Shown: positions 33,101 through 42,989 of the stretch, piece after piece
How positions within the stretch are numbered: position 1 is the first letter of the stretch
Layout: every line of letters begins with the position of its first letter
Assembly: GCF_026151205.1 (NCBI RefSeq)
Contig: NC_087084.1
Coordinates: 14,276,235 to 14,340,234 of the forward strand
DNA: 64,000 bases
From: Bolinopsis microptera
Lineage: Eukaryota; Ctenophora; Tentaculata; Lobata; Bolinopsidae
Reading direction: 5' to 3'
Notes under the pieces: model-generated
Databases searched by the model: none
Seen by the model: the letters and a program-made list of their open reading frames with translations, nothing else
Told to the model about the DNA's origin: nothing
Translations under genes and position numbers: made by a program

Positions 33101-33303
33101 ATTTCCTGGTCCTCACGCTCTGTTCCTCTTTGCTCCTGGTATTGTTCTTGGTACTGTTCTTCAGAGGGCATCTGAGCGGGTATTTGCGCGGGTTCGGCTG
33201 CATCCTCTGCTGTGATGATCTCTATGCTGTCCGGGGAGTCAGGTGAGAGTTCGTCTCCGTGCGATGAGAGCTCCTCATCAGGAACATCTGATCCTTCTAA
33301 CAT
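27124..33303 (-). CDS. Polypeptide N-acetylgalactosaminyltransferase (eleven exons, 750 aa)
   Basis: Exons on the minus strand: 32537-33303, 32189-32355, 30425-30576, 30080-30202, 29793-29866, 29510-29627, 28828-28965, 28472-28657, 28159-28386, 27499-27648, 27124-27273. All phases agree and there is no internal stop. The enzyme starts mucin-type O-glycosylation by moving GalNAc from UDP-GalNAc to Ser/Thr in the Golgi. GT-A domain: [24 protein letters not shown], the Mn-binding DSH in FLDSHCE (358-360), [66 protein letters not shown]. The C-terminal ricin-type lectin has three repeats: [38 protein letters not shown]. The N-terminus is odd: about 165 residues, acidic and with an extra hydrophobic segment (103-125), precede the expected signal anchor (about 168-192). 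The usual tail is short. Confidence 0.95.
27850..28158 (-). repeat. 54-bp repeat carrying both a 3' and a 5' splice site (GALNT intron 9)
   Basis: About six copies. Read on the minus strand, each is ctttttcag | GATATACCAACCAG | gtttgttag, that is, a potential 14-nt microexon flanked by AG and GT. The 14 nt copy the end of exon 9 (GGTACACCAACCAG) including its donor. Inclusion of one copy would shift the frame. The array lies directly downstream of the genuine exon 9 donor. Confidence 0.9.
29074..29389. repeat. 157-bp direct duplication in GALNT intron 6
   Basis: Two copies start acataactca at 29074 and 29231 and end tttcgtagg. They differ at about ten positions. The unit is non-coding. Confidence 0.85.
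30577..32068 (-). repeat. 47-bp minisatellite (about 31 copies) built on the GALNT exon 3 acceptor; telomere-like motif
   Basis: On the minus strand each unit is ccctaaccctaacccag | GTGAACTAAAAACGCTAGAC plus tacgagctaag. This is the 3' splice site of exon 3 with its first about 31 coding bases. The genuine exon starts at 30576, at the low-coordinate end of the array, so about 31 decoy acceptors precede it in the transcript. On the plus strand the tract reads gggttagggttagg, which mimics TTAGGG telomere repeats. As CTAAC it also matches the branch-point consensus. Copies are highly homogeneous. Confidence 0.95.
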
Positions 33304-34658
33304 GAGGAGCTGTGAGGGGCACTGTGGTGTGGGTCTTAGAGACTAGGAGACTAGGAGAGCTGTGCTGGTTACCAGGGTTTCAGAGTCTGTCGTCCCTACT
33401 GTGTTCTTTTAGCTCTCGACCCTAGCTAAGCCTGGTAGTGAAGGTATTGAACAGGACAATTCACATATGTATGAAAAAGTATCACAATTAGCAGAAATAC
33501 AGGATGGTCGATGTGATAGAACACAATATCTAAACCACGTCAACAGAGCGATCAATCCTGACTAAGTGATCACGTGTCAAATATAACAATTTTAAGGGCT
33601 ACCGTGCCAAAAATTCTATTGTATCAAAAATAACTGAAAACCTAAAAAATACAAAAATCTGAGCTACTCCCATCTTAAATATCAAGAAGTCCACATATCA
33701 CCGAGTACAATACATTCTAAAGCTGTAATAGTTCCCTCCCTCGCCAGGTCGGTACGTCGTTCCATGATGGTGATGTGGGGTCCGCAACGTATAATAATGT
33801 ACGCTGTGTACATGTGGTGTGTTGCTAGGTAACCTGTACATGATCACGTGGTTACCTGTACATGGTCACGTGTGTTGCTGGGTTGTATCGTCAGGTTTGG
33901 GTGTACATTCGGTGTGGTGGTATGATTATCAAGGTTAGAGTTTTATTTTGAATTAGAGTTAATCGAGCAATTTCCAATAGTAGAGTTTAGACAATAATTA
34001 TTGATTGATGACTCATTCGTGGCTGAACATTTGACTGATCACTGAGACTGAAGATTTTTTCTAGAGGTTGAATAATGCTGATTGCATCGGTGATTGCTTG
34101 ACAGCCCTTTGATGAGCGAATTCGAATAGAATTATTTTGCTCTGAATTACCTCACAGTAAGAGATACTGTTGTAATTCAGAGTGGTGCATCTTCAATGGA
34201 CGCCATTAGATGCCCGTCTCTGTTTCAGTTGACAAAAATAATTATTCTTTAATTCTTTGAGAAGGACGTAAGAAATCTGTACTATTTGGAGCTGAAGAAA
34301 CTGCTAGAGAAGATGTGGAAGCGATTGCTTCAGGATGTTTAGAAATTTGTTCAATATTCGAATTTTCCGACAAATTTTGTTTTTTTAAGCATCACTATCG
34401 CTATCATTTAGTTTCAGTTCTTGCAAACGATAAAATCGAAAAGGCGATTATTTTAAAGAAAGAGAACATAGTCACATAGTCACAAAAATCATCAAAAACC
34501 GCATCACCAATCTCAACTTTAATTAAAAAACAATGGTAACAGTCCATAACCACAGTATCAGTTCAGAACATTAGAAATAGAGTGATTCTCTATGTGATTC
34601 TCTATGTGATTACCAGGTGATTACCAGGTGATTACCATGTGATTACCTCCCCACAGTA
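33304..34658. promoter_or_regulatory. Intergenic region between the GALNT start and the GPCR stop
   Basis: No coding frame. 33815-33880 holds tgttgctaggtaacctgtac (X-box-like) and several CACGTG boxes (near 33847 and 33868). These could serve the GALNT promoter, whose ATG is at 33303. Short direct repeats (ctatgtgattaccaggtgat type) lie at 34585-34645. Confidence 0.35.
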
Positions 34659-37156
34659 TCAGTTCAGAACATTAGAAATAGACACATTCTCTATGACCCC
34701 GCTCCTCGAATTAGACCTCCTCCTATTATACGTCACCAGAGTCTCCGACACAGCCTTCTCCCTACAAAACCACACGCCACAACACAGGATCTTAGCGTTG
34801 TGGTGAAGCGTGTACACCAGCGGATCAAACACCAGGTTCAAGTAGAACATAACAAAGGTGAAGTACCTGACGTAGATATCAACAGTAACCCCTGTAACGC
34901 CAGGGTGGATGAGGACCTGGGTTACCAGCTGGGGAACCAGGAGATGAAATACAGGCTGACTAGCAGGCTGATGTTTATGAAGATCCGCTTCCTGCTCGGA
35001 GTCTTGGTGGTGGACATGTTGTTGTGGGATTGGGTGCTTTTCATTCTGGTGCGGATTTCTTTGAGGATTTTAACGTACAGACAGGCTGTTACCTGAAGCA
35101 GAGTGGAGTATATTACTGATATTACTAATATTACTAATATTAGTAATATTAGTTCGGTTTTTTAATAATGATATGACAACGGAGATTTACTAAGTATGTT
35201 CTGAGATGAGCACTTGCTGTCTTATGAAGTAAAATTGAATTACAAAGATTTTGACATCCCTTATAATTGGAGAATCAGGTGTTGTCTCCAATGGCAGTAA
35301 GTGACGAAATTGTAAACTTACGAGAAAAGGCAGGACGAAGAAAATGGCATTAGTCGCCAATATGTAAGTTTAAACTTACGAGAAAAGGTAGGACGAAGAA
35401 AATGGCATTAGTCGCCAATATGTAAGTTTAAACTTACGAGAAAAGGTAGGACGAAGAAGATGGCATTAGTCGCCAATATGTAAGTTTAAACTCACGAGAA
35501 AAGGTAGGACGAAGAAGATGGCATTAGTCGCCAATATGTAAGTTTCCCCAAAATCCGTCGTCGAAAGAGAGCATCTACCAGCTAGGATATAACTTTTATC
35601 ACTTTTAATTGTTTAAAATAAAGACCTTACAGTCTTCATGATAAAGGACTTTATTACTTCAAAGCATCTTAATTTAATTATGCGAAAAGGATCCGAACTA
35701 AAAGATTGAATTGCATAGAATTATTGGTCACCAAAGCCTGAAAATTGCATTTATGTCAATATTTGTATTAATCTCTGAAGGGTTACCTCTGTTATCAAAT
35801 CTTAAGTCGATGACGTCAGAGAAGGCTGACAGGCAGGATGTTATCACTATGAAAGCAATACATGTCACCCAAACGAATATGACCTGAAATTTGCATGCTG
35901 TGCTAAACACAGTTTGAAACATTTCCTTGTGATTATAATTTCTTAATTAATCAGTCAATAAATGTTTGGAAAATTACTTACTACGGATATTCTTTCTGGA
36001 TATGTTCCATTGAATCCTAAGATAAACACCCCCCTCAGGCCTGAATATCTCCCCACAAACCATGATAACACTCATCCTAAAGGTCATCTTGCTCCTGTAG
36101 TTGTGAGGTGATATAATAGCCACGTGGTGTGAAGTCATGACACGTGGTGTGACGTCATGACACGTGGTGTGACGTCATGACACGTGGTGTGACGTCATGA
36201 CACGTGGTGTGACGTCATGACACGTGGTATGACGTCATGACACGTGGTGTGACGTCATGACACGTGGTGTGGCGTCATGACACGTGGTGTGACGTCATGA
36301 CACGTGGTGTGACGTCATGACACGTGGTGTGAACACCCCCCCCCCCCCCCCCCCTCAGGCCCGAATATCTCCCCACAAACCATAATAACACTCATCCTAA
36401 AGGTCATCTTGCTCCTGTAGTTGTGAGGCGATATAATGGCAGCTGCTCTGTTAACCGTTATCATTGCTACTGTGAGGGAGGAGGCGTAGGAGAGCCCAGG
36501 GATCAACAAGGCAACAACCTGATGATTAGGGTAATTAGGGTTATTAGGGTAATTAGGGGGATTAGTGAGGCGACACATCTGTGGCAGGGAGAATTAGAGT
36601 TTGTTAGTATTGCGTGAAGGTTGTGAATTTTAAAATCATTAGAATTATCAAGTATCAACAGTCTGTGTCCCGGAAGTGCATATATTTACAACTTGACAAT
36701 TTTGAAGAGACCATACCTTACCTTGTTGCTAGGTAACCTGTACATACCTTGCACAGTCCTTCCAGTAGAGGATCGAGCTGGAAGAAGCCAGTAACAACCA
36801 TGGCGGGACCCCTGAGGGACACCCCAACTATGGCTAACAGTAGGTCAAACACTGCTAGGTTTAGAACCAGGACATTGAACGAACCTGGGGAGGGGTAGGT
36901 TATACAAGGGGAGGGGTTTTAATGTTTAATTCTTTAGCTTTTTGGATTTTCCGTTTTTTGATATATTTTTGATATATTACTAGGTTTTGTACTAACTGTT
37001 TTTATATTTATAAATTAAAAGGACCTATTTAAAGAAACACAAACCTTCTCGTTTAAGACTCCTTGTAACAATAACAATAACAAGTAAGTTGAGCACGACT
37101 GCAGCGGCAGATAGGGATATCAAAATCCATCCCGCCACTATACCAATGTTGTTCAT
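34659..37156 (-). CDS. Class A (rhodopsin-like) G-protein coupled receptor, six exons, with a frame break in the last exon
   Basis: Exons: 37045-37156, 36748-36884, 36381-36518, 35787-35883, 35496-35581, 34659-35092. The first five joins are in phase. Landmarks: TM1 VVLNLLVIVIVT; TM2 LNLAVFDLLLAIVG (Asp 2.50); LEGLCK with the TM3 Cys; TM3 end MITVNRAAAIISP (NRA for DRY); TM4 VWVTCIAFIVITSC; a second-loop Cys (GRCSLSTTD); TM5 FFVLPFL; TM6 FISWFPS (CWxP variant); TM7 NLVFDPLVY (NPxxY variant). The receptor is about 334 aa if the frame is kept. At about 34922-34931 the frame runs into TAA; one missing base there would restore TM6-loop-TM7. A 59-nt intron with the same TG|GTAACC donor is possible but would delete the outer half of TM6. 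Ligand unknown. Confidence 0.82.
35313..35545 (-). repeat. 58-bp tandem repeat of the GPCR TM5 exon end and its donor, four copies
   Basis: Each unit encodes LATNAIFFVLPFL and then GTAAGT (GTGAGT in the copy used by the exon ending at 35496). The other three copies lie downstream in intron 5, each with an intact donor. They have no acceptor of their own. Confidence 0.92.
36025..36440. repeat. CRE/E-box 20-bp satellite, locus A, flanked by a 96/108-bp direct duplication
   Basis: The satellite (about 10.6 copies of GACACGTGGTGTGACGTCAT) fills 36121-36332. On both sides is the same sequence: 36025-36120 and 36333-36440 (the second is longer through a C homopolymer). The duplicated DNA is the 3' part of GPCR exon 3 with its GTTTGT donor and the first bases of intron 3. 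The copy at 36333-36440 belongs to the intact exon; the copy at 36025-36120 is a partial pseudo-exon. Confidence 0.93.
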
Positions 37157-37181
37157 GTTTATCTGTGTGCGTTAGTGCAAA

Positions 37182-39231
37182 TGTTTAGAAATATGTGAAG
37201 AATAATGTTAAGGATGCAGTTCTTCTGGCTTTATCAGAGGGGAAAATCACAGAAAAAGACAAGAAACTCATTACTGGACTTAATGAAAATAATAACCAAA
37301 TGCATGCACATGTATTCAAACCAGTAGTCCCTTGTGTGTACCCTTTATTTAAGCTGCATAAATTAAGTCCACAACAGATTGAGGGTAAAATAGTTCCCCC
37401 TACCAGGCTTGTCCATGCCACTAAGGAAGGCCCCCTTTACAGGCTAGAAAAGTGGGTTAGCCCATACCTAACAGATGTAAGTAGGATTTATTGCCAACAG
37501 GAGTTTCTCCTGGATACACCAGACCTTCTCAGTAACATAAAAAACCTTAATGAATCTGCAGACATGTCAAAATATAGCACCATCAACTTGTTTACTTTAG
37601 ACGTGATCAGTCTGTATCCAAGCATAAAACCTGAAATAGCTATGTCTGCATTGGAACATGCCCTGAACGGTAGTACTATGATTGATAAACGAAAGGCTAT
37701 TCTGAAAACATTCACGGAGACTATCTTCACAAACTCCTTTGTCACTTTTCAAGAAAATGTGTACACAGGCAAAAAGGGTATCCCAACTGGAAATTGTATT
37801 TCGCGTCAAGTCGCTGATATCATGCTTCATTGGGTGCTATTCATCAACATCTGGCCTGAAATGATACAGCTATGGAGTCTTATTTTATTCTGGCGACGCT
37901 TCATCGACGATGTCTTTGGAATTTGGAAGGGCTCCAGGAGGCAATTTGATCTTTTTGTGTCGAAACTAAATGAAGCCGCAAAACGATTTGGAATTCAGTT
38001 CGGTGATTGTCAGTTTGGCAAATCAGTTAACTACTTGGATGTAGAACCCTCCCTGGGGGAGAACAACAACATCGACTACAGACTATTTAAGAAAGAGACT
38101 GATGCCAGGCTTTACCTTAATACTGATAGTTTCCACCCAAACCACGTCTTTAAATCAGTAGTATTCTCACAGATGATCCGAGTGATCAAGCGAAATTCGC
38201 AGGATCACACCTGTGTGGAGGACCTGGAGGAACTTAAAGAAGACCTAATGAAAAGTGGACACAAGGAGGGGACCTTAACGGAAACAGAGCCTGAAGCAGT
38301 CTTGAGGTCAATAGAACACGATTTGTATGAGAGGGAAGAAAAGAAGCCAATCACTGACAAAGTTGTCTTTTCAGTGAAATTTTTCAAAGAGGTCACTGAA
38401 CTTAGGAAGTTGGTACACTCTACTAGTGAGGACATCAAACAATTATGCGGAGACGTACAGATATTGTTTGCACTACGTAAACAGCCATCTATAGGCAACA
38501 CAGTAGTGCGCAATAGAAAACTCAGTTCGTGCTCCGAAACGGATTCTTTCACCGTAAGCCAAAACTGTGGGGGGAGAGGCTGTGCAACCTGTCCCCAACT
38601 GTTCAACTCCAACGAAGTTATCACTGTCAATGGTTTGGATTTAACTCTGGATTTCCGGTTGACATGTAAGGACAGCAATATAATTTATGTCGCCCAATGC
38701 CAAATTTGTAATAAACTTCCCCAGAGCCTAAAAGACGATACCTATTTCGGCCAAACGGTTTCTCCATTTCATATCAGAATGAATGGACACAGAAACAAGT
38801 TTAAAATTGATAATGAATTGTCATTTGAGAAGTCGGCACTTTCCATGCATTGTTTTCTAGCGCATAAATCTGATTTCACTATGGGAGTTTTTAAATTAGG
38901 TGTAGTAAGAAAAGTCCGACCAACAGAACTTGATAGAGAAGAGAGCATTCTTATTTCAAAATTTAGAACTAATATTTTTGGGTTAAATAGGATTGTAGTT
39001 ACTCGCTGAATAATCTGTTATGCTCTGTTGTCCATTCTACCTAGCACATTGAGCTCTTTAGTAAAGTTTCAGATTAAAATCTGTTTTGAATTTTCAAGTT
39101 GTTAACTTTTAAATTGCTTTCATTAGTCTAACCTAATTTTATTTTTATAGGCTAGAGATGTAAATATACGAAGAATTCACCTATATTTGTGCTGTCTTAC
39201 TATGTGTCCAAACCAAATTGTTTAGAAATAT
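37182..39231 (+). mobile_element. Penelope-like element, 5'-truncated, with 13-bp target duplication
   Basis: The insertion occupies 37195-39218, between two copies of tgtttagaaatat (37182-37194 and 39219-39231). The open frame starts at the very first base after the left duplication, which shows the element was truncated at its 5' end during insertion. It lies head to head with the GPCR, whose ATG is only 38 bp away, and interrupts a 'gtgcaaatatttagata' minisatellite that continues on the right side. About 210 bp of 3' UTR follow the stop. Confidence 0.88.
37195..39009 (+). CDS. Penelope-like reverse transcriptase with GIY-YIG endonuclease (N-terminally truncated)
   Basis: About 604 codons without a stop, with no initiating ATG of its own (upstream frame closed by TAG). 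RT motifs: PLFKLHKLS, FTLDVISLYPSI, GIPTGNCIS, RRFIDDVFGIW (catalytic DD), LDVEPSLG. A Cys-rich segment CGGRGCATCP at residues about 461-470 follows, then the GIY-YIG nuclease: NIIYVAQCQICN, YFGQTVSPFHIRMNGHR, and a downstream Glu (LDREES). This domain order (RT, zinc-like knuckle, GIY-YIG) is that of Penelope/Neptune-group elements. Family members are usually near 800 aa, so roughly 200 N-terminal residues are missing. The visible frame is intact, pointing to a recent insertion. Confidence 0.93.
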   Translation: MKNNVKDAVLLALSEGKITEKDKKLITGLNENNNQMHAHVFKPVVPCVYPLFKLHKLSPQQIEGKIVPPTRLVHATKEGPLYRLEKWVSPYLTDVSRIYCQQEFLLDTPDLLSNIKNLNESADMSKYSTINLFTLDVISLYPSIKPEIAMSALEHALNGSTMIDKRKAILKTFTETIFTNSFVTFQENVYTGKKGIPTGNCISRQVADIMLHWVLFINIWPEMIQLWSLILFWRRFIDDVFGIWKGSRRQFDLFVSKLNEAAKRFGIQFGDCQFGKSVNYLDVEPSLGENNNIDYRLFKKETDARLYLNTDSFHPNHVFKSVVFSQMIRVIKRNSQDHTCVEDLEELKEDLMKSGHKEGTLTETEPEAVLRSIEHDLYEREEKKPITDKVVFSVKFFKEVTELRKLVHSTSEDIKQLCGDVQILFALRKQPSIGNTVVRNRKLSSCSETDSFTVSQNCGGRGCATCPQLFNSNEVITVNGLDLTLDFRLTCKDSNIIYVAQCQICNKLPQSLKDDTYFGQTVSPFHIRMNGHRNKFKIDNELSFEKSALSMHCFLAHKSDFTMGVFKLGVVRKVRPTELDREESILISKFRTNIFGLNRIVVTR

Positions 39232-39490
39232 AGTGCAAATATAGTGCAAATGTTTAGATATAGTGCAAATGTTTAGATATAGTGCAAATATAGAGATATT
39301 GTGCAAATATAGTGCAAATGTTTAGATATAGTGCAAATGTTTAGATATAGTGCAAATATAGAGATATAGTGCAAATATTTAGATATAGTGCAAAAAGTGC
39401 AAATATAGTGCAAATATAGTGCAAATATTTAGATATAGTGCAAATATTTAGATATAGAGCAAATATTTAGATATAGAGCAAATATAGAGT
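39232..39490. repeat. Degenerate 'agtgcaaatatttagata' minisatellite
   Basis: Mixtures of agtgcaaat and gtttagatat of about 11-19 bp. It was split by the Penelope-like insertion: the sequence left of the element (37175-37194) belongs to the same array. Confidence 0.85.
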
Positions 39491-39728
39491 ACGTAGCAAT
39501 CAAAATACACATTAATACACAAATATAAAACTCGGGATAAATTCCAAATCGTCATCGTAACACATGCATGTGGTGTGTTGCTGGGTAACCTGTGCACGAA
39601 CACATGCATTAGACATTAAAAATGGGCCGGTAATTCAACTGTAGATTTACAAACAATCGTACGTGCTGGGAATCGTAACTGCTGGGAACTAACAATGCAT
39701 GGTCATTTAAAAACTCGCAGCAAAACTA

Positions 39729-39890
39729 ATCTTCAGGGGGGCTAAATGAATAAGATGGCGTGGACACTGGACAGGGCACGTGGTGTGACGTCATGACACG
39801 TGGTGTGACGTCATGACACGTGGTGTGACGTCATCTTCAGGGGGGCTAAATGAATAAGATGGCGTGGGCCGTGGACACTGGACAGGGCAT
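39729..39890. repeat. CRE/E-box 20-bp satellite, locus B, flanked by a 50/57-bp direct duplication
   Basis: About 2.75 satellite units (39779-39833) lie between two copies of a local sequence that begins atcttcaggggggctaaatg and ends acactggacagggca. The copies are 39729-39778 and about 39834-39890, differing by a 7-bp indel (gccgtgg). Confidence 0.9.
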
Positions 39891-40245
39891 AGCAGTTATG
39901 CTGAATTAATAACGTACTGAAATAATAACGTACTGTGTGAATCGAGTTACAGGATAAATAATGGCGAAATTTGATTTGGACCAGATGGTCCCTCATTGTT
40001 ATCAAGGATTCTAGAAAAAATAACCTCGATGTTTTGGCATGGAAGTTGATCGTACGCTGAAGTGAAGAAGGAACTTAGGGAGTGATCTGCTGGAGTGATT
40101 TGCTGGAACAAATAAACTTTAAAAACACTTTGCATTCATATCAGGACAGAGGGCAACATTGCAGCGAAGAGGACAGAGGGCAACATTGCAGCGAAGAGGA
40201 CAGATGTATAATATATATATTAGAGGGTATTTATGAAGGCTGATA

Positions 40246-42526
40246 AATCACGTGATAAATTAGGAGTCTGTTGTTATATCATTATACTACATGGACACGT
40301 TCATTTGAGTTTGAGGACATTGGTAAATATAAGAGACCCTATTAAAGGGCACAGTGTAGTTGACTTTGTCACACTATTGAATAACTTAAACCCTTGATGG
40401 TTAGGATAATCGTCTCATCCTCTAGGCTAACTTTGTCACATAACGATATCTTAATCAGGTGATAAGATATCGCTTAAATACGGCCGGCACGGAAATGGTT
40501 ACATTGTCACACTATAAACATGTGACGGAGTAAATATGGACCCCTTGCTGCCGTTTTTGACCAAATTTTTGAGTGTCCAGTTGATTGGATGGGTACATAT
40601 GACCATTACCTACATATTTGACGACTTTTTTCGTTATATGGTGCATTCAGGTTTACTCTGTCACACATTAAAGAAAATATGTGATGAATGTTTAGGGCAC
40701 CCTGATAAGCAATGCTGAGTAGTGTAAGTTTATTTGATGGCCTGGAAGTGCTGGGAATTGTTATTATATCATATAGTCGTAAGGAATTAAAACACAGAAG
40801 GCACAACCAAGCTTATTTTGTCACATAATCTTGATGATATCTGAACATGTGTGAAATTGAACAAATAATGATATACCAGCTTAAACCCCTTATATTATAC
40901 GTACTATGGATCAAACAACACTGCTAGTACCATGCACCAGTCACATAAATCATTATCAGGTGGTAATATGTTAACAGTGTCACAATTAAACTACCGCTAC
41001 ATGGTCAAAAATAGGGTAATTTCGTCACAAAAAAGTATTATAACTCTGTTAGCTCCTTGCTGGCAAAATAACTAGTTTATCGAAATTTTTTTGATGATAA
41101 GGTTACATAGTATTCTAATAGAGGTATAGTTCTTCAAAATAGGGGCAAGACATGTTTACTTTGTCACATCAGTTATTATAAGAGTTAGGTAATCGTCATC
41201 AGATTAAAAGATATTTTTCGTAGTTTGGATCGATTAATACTTTAATATACCTGTAATAAATCCTATGCCAATTTTAACACACTATCTTGATACTGTTGGG
41301 GCAGAAAAAGTTAATTTTGTCACATTTTCAATGTCTTTGACAAATTAATCTAAATTTTTTAAATTGAGCTCTTATGTTCTGGACAATATTCTTCCAATCG
41401 TTTCTGAAAGAATATTGAATTCTAATAGAGTTATAGATCTTCAAAATAGGGGCAAGACATGTTTAATTTGTCACATCAGTTATTATAAGAGTTAGGTAAT
41501 CTCCATCACATTAACATATATTTTTTTGTAGTTTGGATTGATTTATATAGGTAATAAAGCAGCCTATGCTAATTTTTACACACTATCTTGAAATTTTTGG
41601 GGCATGAAAAGTTAATTTTGTCACATTTTTAGTGACTTTGACAAATTTAACCTAAAATTGTTAAACTTAAGCTCTGATGATCTGGACAATATTCTAATAG
41701 AGGTATAGAATATAGATCTTCAAAATAGGGGCAAGACATGTTTACTTTGTCACATCAGTTATTATAAGAGTTATTATTAGAGACTATTTCATTCTATAAT
41801 CATTGTTTTTAATCTATTTACGATTTCGTATAATTTTTTGTGACAATGTAAACATCAACTGATCTTAACTTGCATCAACTACATTGTCATCATATAAAAT
41901 TTTCCCGCCTTTCAAACCAAAATCAGATATAAATAATTCGCCCAAAATTTTATATTTAATATATTGTGACAGAATTAACCTCATTTCCCAATAACCAAGT
42001 GCCTGTATTAGCTAACTATTCAAAACAACATATTTTAGGGCTATGATTGGTAGAGCAACCATCAAATAATGAGTAGAAAGGGTTTTTAGGACACCTCACA
42101 GTAGAATAGAGGTATGGTATCATGAGTGTGACAAAGTTACCTAAATATTGCCTTGTAACCGTTCGATCCGTGCCCATTAACCAATGTTGTATCATAATTG
42201 TTAGATTGACCTAATTTACTATATTTCAGACCAAGGAATGATAATTAGACAAATGCAGTTAACTAAGTCACACAAAATGTGACATTTGAAACATTATAGT
42301 GCCTTACAACAATAGATTTTCTTTCTGAGCGGTGCATATGGGAGTATGGGTTACGTGGCTAATGTTCAGAACTTCTGAACGTGCTAGGTTAATAGATGTC
42401 AAAATTAAGCCACTATCGTCAAAAACGCTATTATTTTTGTTTACCAATATCCTCAAACTCAAATGAACGTGTCCACATATAATATTAGAGGACCGGAAAG
42501 GCAAACTCCTAATTTGTTATCAGTAC
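40246..42526. mobile_element. 2.28-kb inverted-repeat-bounded block rich in TTTGTCACA motifs
   Basis: A 36-bp segment starting tggacacgttcatttgagtt (40292-40327) recurs inverted at 42440-42475 with one mismatch. Outside it, tgata(ac)aaattaggag is also inverted at both ends (40254-40266 / about 42506-42522). Inside, TTTGTCACA-like motifs occur about 13 times on the plus strand up to about 41760, then in inverted orientation (TGTGACAA) from about 41840 on. A roughly 300-bp imperfect repeat (aggggcaagacatgttta...) appears near 41146, 41450 and 41727. There is no coding frame. It is probably a non-autonomous DNA transposon of unknown superfamily. Confidence 0.6.
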
Positions 42527-42747
42527 AAAGTATTGCCTCCCAGGGAGACACCACGTGTCATGACGTCACACCACGTGTCATGACGTCACACCACGTGTCA
42601 TGACGTCACACCACGTGTCATGACGTCACACCACGTGTCATGACGTCACACCACGTGTCATGACGTCACACCACGTGTCATGACGTCACACAAACTCCTA
42701 ATTTGTTATCAGTACCACGGAACAACAGAAGGTGCATTGCCTCCCAG
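42502..42747. repeat. CRE/E-box 20-bp satellite, locus C (opposite orientation), flanked by direct duplication
   Basis: About 7 units (42548-42690) in inverse orientation lie between 42502-42543 and 42691-42747. Both flanks contain caaactcctaatttgttatc plus agtac, and later attgcctcccag; they differ by an internal indel. The duplicated DNA includes the right terminus of the inverted-repeat block at 40246-42526. Confidence 0.88.
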
Positions 42748-42989
42748 CCAGTAGTTATCGATTCTTATAGGGAGATGAGGTGTAGGGGAGATAATCAAAC
42801 CCCAGAATCACTGACACGTGCCAGCTCACCAGGATTCACATCTAGACAGACAGGTGCCGAAACAATAATATTCATTATAAGTAAGTATTAGTAAGTACCC
42901 TACAATTCCACCTAAATGAAGCAATCCGCCAATAGCAATATGGACGGTAGAGGCTGTTCTGATAGAGAGAGATTAGGAGATTTGTAGGA

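Noticed and set aside
34915-34985. 59-nt intron in the GPCR last exon instead of a frame break
   Set aside because: It keeps frame and has GT...AG, but would remove the outer half of TM6 and the third extracellular loop, whereas a one-base correction gives a complete receptor. Kept only as an alternative.
40536-40718. 60-codon frame with hydrophobic and Cys residues
   Set aside because: It lies inside the inverted-repeat block, has no homology or exon signals, and length is expected by chance.
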